A stretch of 5,371 nt of DNA from Nanohaloarchaea archaeon PL-Br10_U2g5 (GTDB taxonomy: Archaea; Halobacteriota; Halobacteria; Halobacteriales; Haloferacaceae), in the NCBI GenBank assembly GCA_001564205.1, contig LKMY01000145.1:1-5371 (forward strand). Reading direction: 5' to 3'. Each line of letters begins with the position of its first letter. Within the stretch, counting starts at the first letter, position 1. The position numbers and the translations under genes are program-made. The notes beneath the pieces were generated by a model. The model had not been told where the DNA came from. It saw nothing but the letters and a program-made list of their open reading frames with translations, and did not search any database. Shown here piece by piece: positions 5,166 through 5,371 of the stretch.

Positions 5166-5371
5166 TATGTCGTTGCTCTGTCCCCAGCCGTGCTCTCGGT
5201 GTCACCGTCACCACTGACGAACATCCCCTCCGTGTCGATATCGCCGTAGAGGTCGTCGATCACGTCGATCGTGAGTTCGTCTCGATACCCGTCGAACACC
5301 TTCTTGCCGTCTCTGAGGCCAATAAACCGGTGCCCGAACTTCCGTGCGATGTTGACCTGATGGAGGCTACA
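5165..5371 (-). CDS. phnC: phosphonate ABC transporter ATP-binding protein, C-terminal part
   Basis: Only the last 68 residues are in the window; the gene runs off the right edge, so the Walker A, signature and Walker B motifs are not visible. The fragment begins with SLHQVNIARKFGHRFIGLRD, containing the switch (H-loop) histidine followed by the run typical of PhnC, and continues GKKVFDG, a PhnC-like strand-turn. The tail has LYGDIDTEGMF and a short acidic end before TAA 5167-5165. PhnC is the cytoplasmic ATPase that powers import through PhnE, the next gene. The SLHQV and GLRDG-VFDG pattern points to PhnC rather than a general ABC ATPase, and the neighbouring permease agrees. The upstream partner phnD would be expected to the right of the window. 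Confidence 0.88.
   Translation of the reverse strand, partial: CSLHQVNIARKFGHRFIGLRDGKKVFDGYRDELTIDVIDDLYGDIDTEGMFVSGDGDTESTAGDRATT

Noticed and set aside
1..5371. A hidden multi-gene novel system, CRISPR array, tRNA, integrase or insertion sequence.
   Set aside because: Apart from the 28-base duplication there are no regularly spaced repeats, no tRNA-like cloverleaf, no terminal inverted repeats around an ORF and no transposase or recombinase motif. The genes belong to known families.

Overview
The window looks like a piece of a haloarchaeal chromosome (Halorubrum/Haloferax-type), inferred from three things. The DNA is GC-rich with strong G/C at third codon positions. The proteins are rich in Asp and Glu. 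Several genes lack a clear Shine-Dalgarno site, and A/T-rich TATA-like boxes lie about 25 bases upstream of some starts, as expected for leaderless archaeal transcripts. The species cannot be named from this sequence.

Layout. On the minus strand at the left edge (15-515) is a small YdjM/DUF457-type membrane 'metal-dependent hydrolase'. Divergent from it, three plus-strand genes follow: a class I/II PLP-dependent aminotransferase (643-1749), a 46-residue CxxC...CxxC zinc-ribbon protein (1937-2077) and an aldo/keto reductase (2275-3288). The right half is on the minus strand and is read from right to left. It holds the 3' end of phnC (ATPase of a phosphonate/phosphate-ester ABC transporter, cut by the window edge), phnE (its permease, 4057-5142) and hisH (glutaminase subunit of imidazole glycerol phosphate synthase, 3324-3983). 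hisH converges on the aldo/keto reductase across a 35-base gap.

How the genes fit together. Only phnC and phnE form an obvious functional unit: they supply the ATPase and permease of one importer, and the binding protein PhnD would be expected beyond the right edge. Their junction is unusual. A tiny 8-codon ORF bridges the phnC stop and the phnE start, with overlaps at both ends. hisH serves histidine biosynthesis and has its own candidate TATA box, so it is probably transcribed separately although it lies 73 bases after phnE. The aminotransferase, zinc-ribbon and aldo/keto reductase genes are co-directional but separated by 187- and 197-base gaps, so they are probably not one operon.

Non-coding structure. 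The two plus-strand gaps hold most of the unexplained signal: a 28-base near-perfect tandem duplication, a long imperfect palindrome upstream of the zinc-ribbon promoter, a hairpin followed by T5 just before the aldo/keto reductase, and every CTAG tetranucleotide in the window. I see no RNA gene, CRISPR array, insertion sequence, integrase or defence system. The genes are mostly ordinary housekeeping and transport genes, and I found no convincing new multi-gene system.
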